A DNA stretch of 5,853 nt from a candidate division Zixibacteria bacterium 4484_93 (GTDB lineage: Bacteria; UBP14; UBA6098; 4484-93): contig NATO01000117.1 of NCBI GenBank assembly GCA_002085385.1, positions 1 through 5,853 on the forward strand, read 5' to 3'. How positions within the stretch are numbered: position 1 is the first letter of the stretch; every line of letters starts with the position of its first letter. This document shows, piece after piece, positions 5,840-5,853 of the stretch. Under the pieces are notes generated by a model that ran no database searches, had not been told where the DNA came from, and saw only the letters and a program-made list of their open reading frames with translations. The translations under genes were made by a program, and so were the position numbers.

Positions 5840-5853
5840 ATGTCATACCTCGT
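5840..5853 (+). CDS. Start of a downstream gene, cut off by the window
   Basis: ATG at 5840 opens a frame reading M-S-Y-L-V to the window edge. AGGA at 5827-5830 stands nine bases upstream, and the gap to the preceding stop is one base, the same spacing style as the rest of the array. Four and a half codons are too few to name it. After a MutL-family gene, a B12-dependent mutase or aminomutase subunit would be a natural neighbour, but nothing in these bases shows it. Confidence 0.4.

Overview
The window is a bacterial chromosome segment, or a metagenomic contig, of roughly even base composition by eye. Every supported gene lies on the + strand, and neighbours are separated by 1 to 12 bases or overlap. 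There is no gene-free stretch, and I see no convincing promoter, terminator, RNA gene, mobile element or CRISPR array. The protein set and the frequent use of ATA, AGA and AGG codons suggest a deep-branching, FCB-like or candidate-phylum anaerobe (WOR-3, TA06, Cloacimonadota-type lineages) rather than a proteobacterium. This placement is an inference with low confidence.

The left half (1-3336) carries four recognisable housekeeping or envelope-type genes. They are the 3' part of a DUF3307 membrane protein, a bifunctional-nuclease-family (BFN/DUF151) protein, a left-handed beta-helix gamma-carbonic-anhydrase-family protein with all three zinc histidines, and a large secreted protein that joins TPR-like helical repeats to a type I periplasmic-binding-protein fold. 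That last layout resembles LpoA or LivK-type receptors.

The right half (3346-5838) looks like a separate functional block. Three short uncharacterised genes (67, 136 and 122 aa) run straight into a gene of the MutL family, the actin-fold accessory proteins of cobalamin-dependent carbon-skeleton mutases and aminomutases. The MutL gene is in two pieces: 213 codons of N-terminal half, then 292 codons of C-terminal half in a different frame, joined at an ATGA. The roughly 130 residues that normally lie between them, including the second phosphate-binding loop, are absent. This is the most notable observation in the window. It is either a real deletion, a rearranged protein pair or an assembly collapse. 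A further gene starts at 5840 and leaves the window after five codons.

The block in front of MutL may be a conserved but undescribed accessory module for a B12 mutase, with the catalytic subunits expected outside the window. No mutase subunit, B12-binding domain or GTPase chaperone is visible here, so that link rests on family knowledge of MutL.
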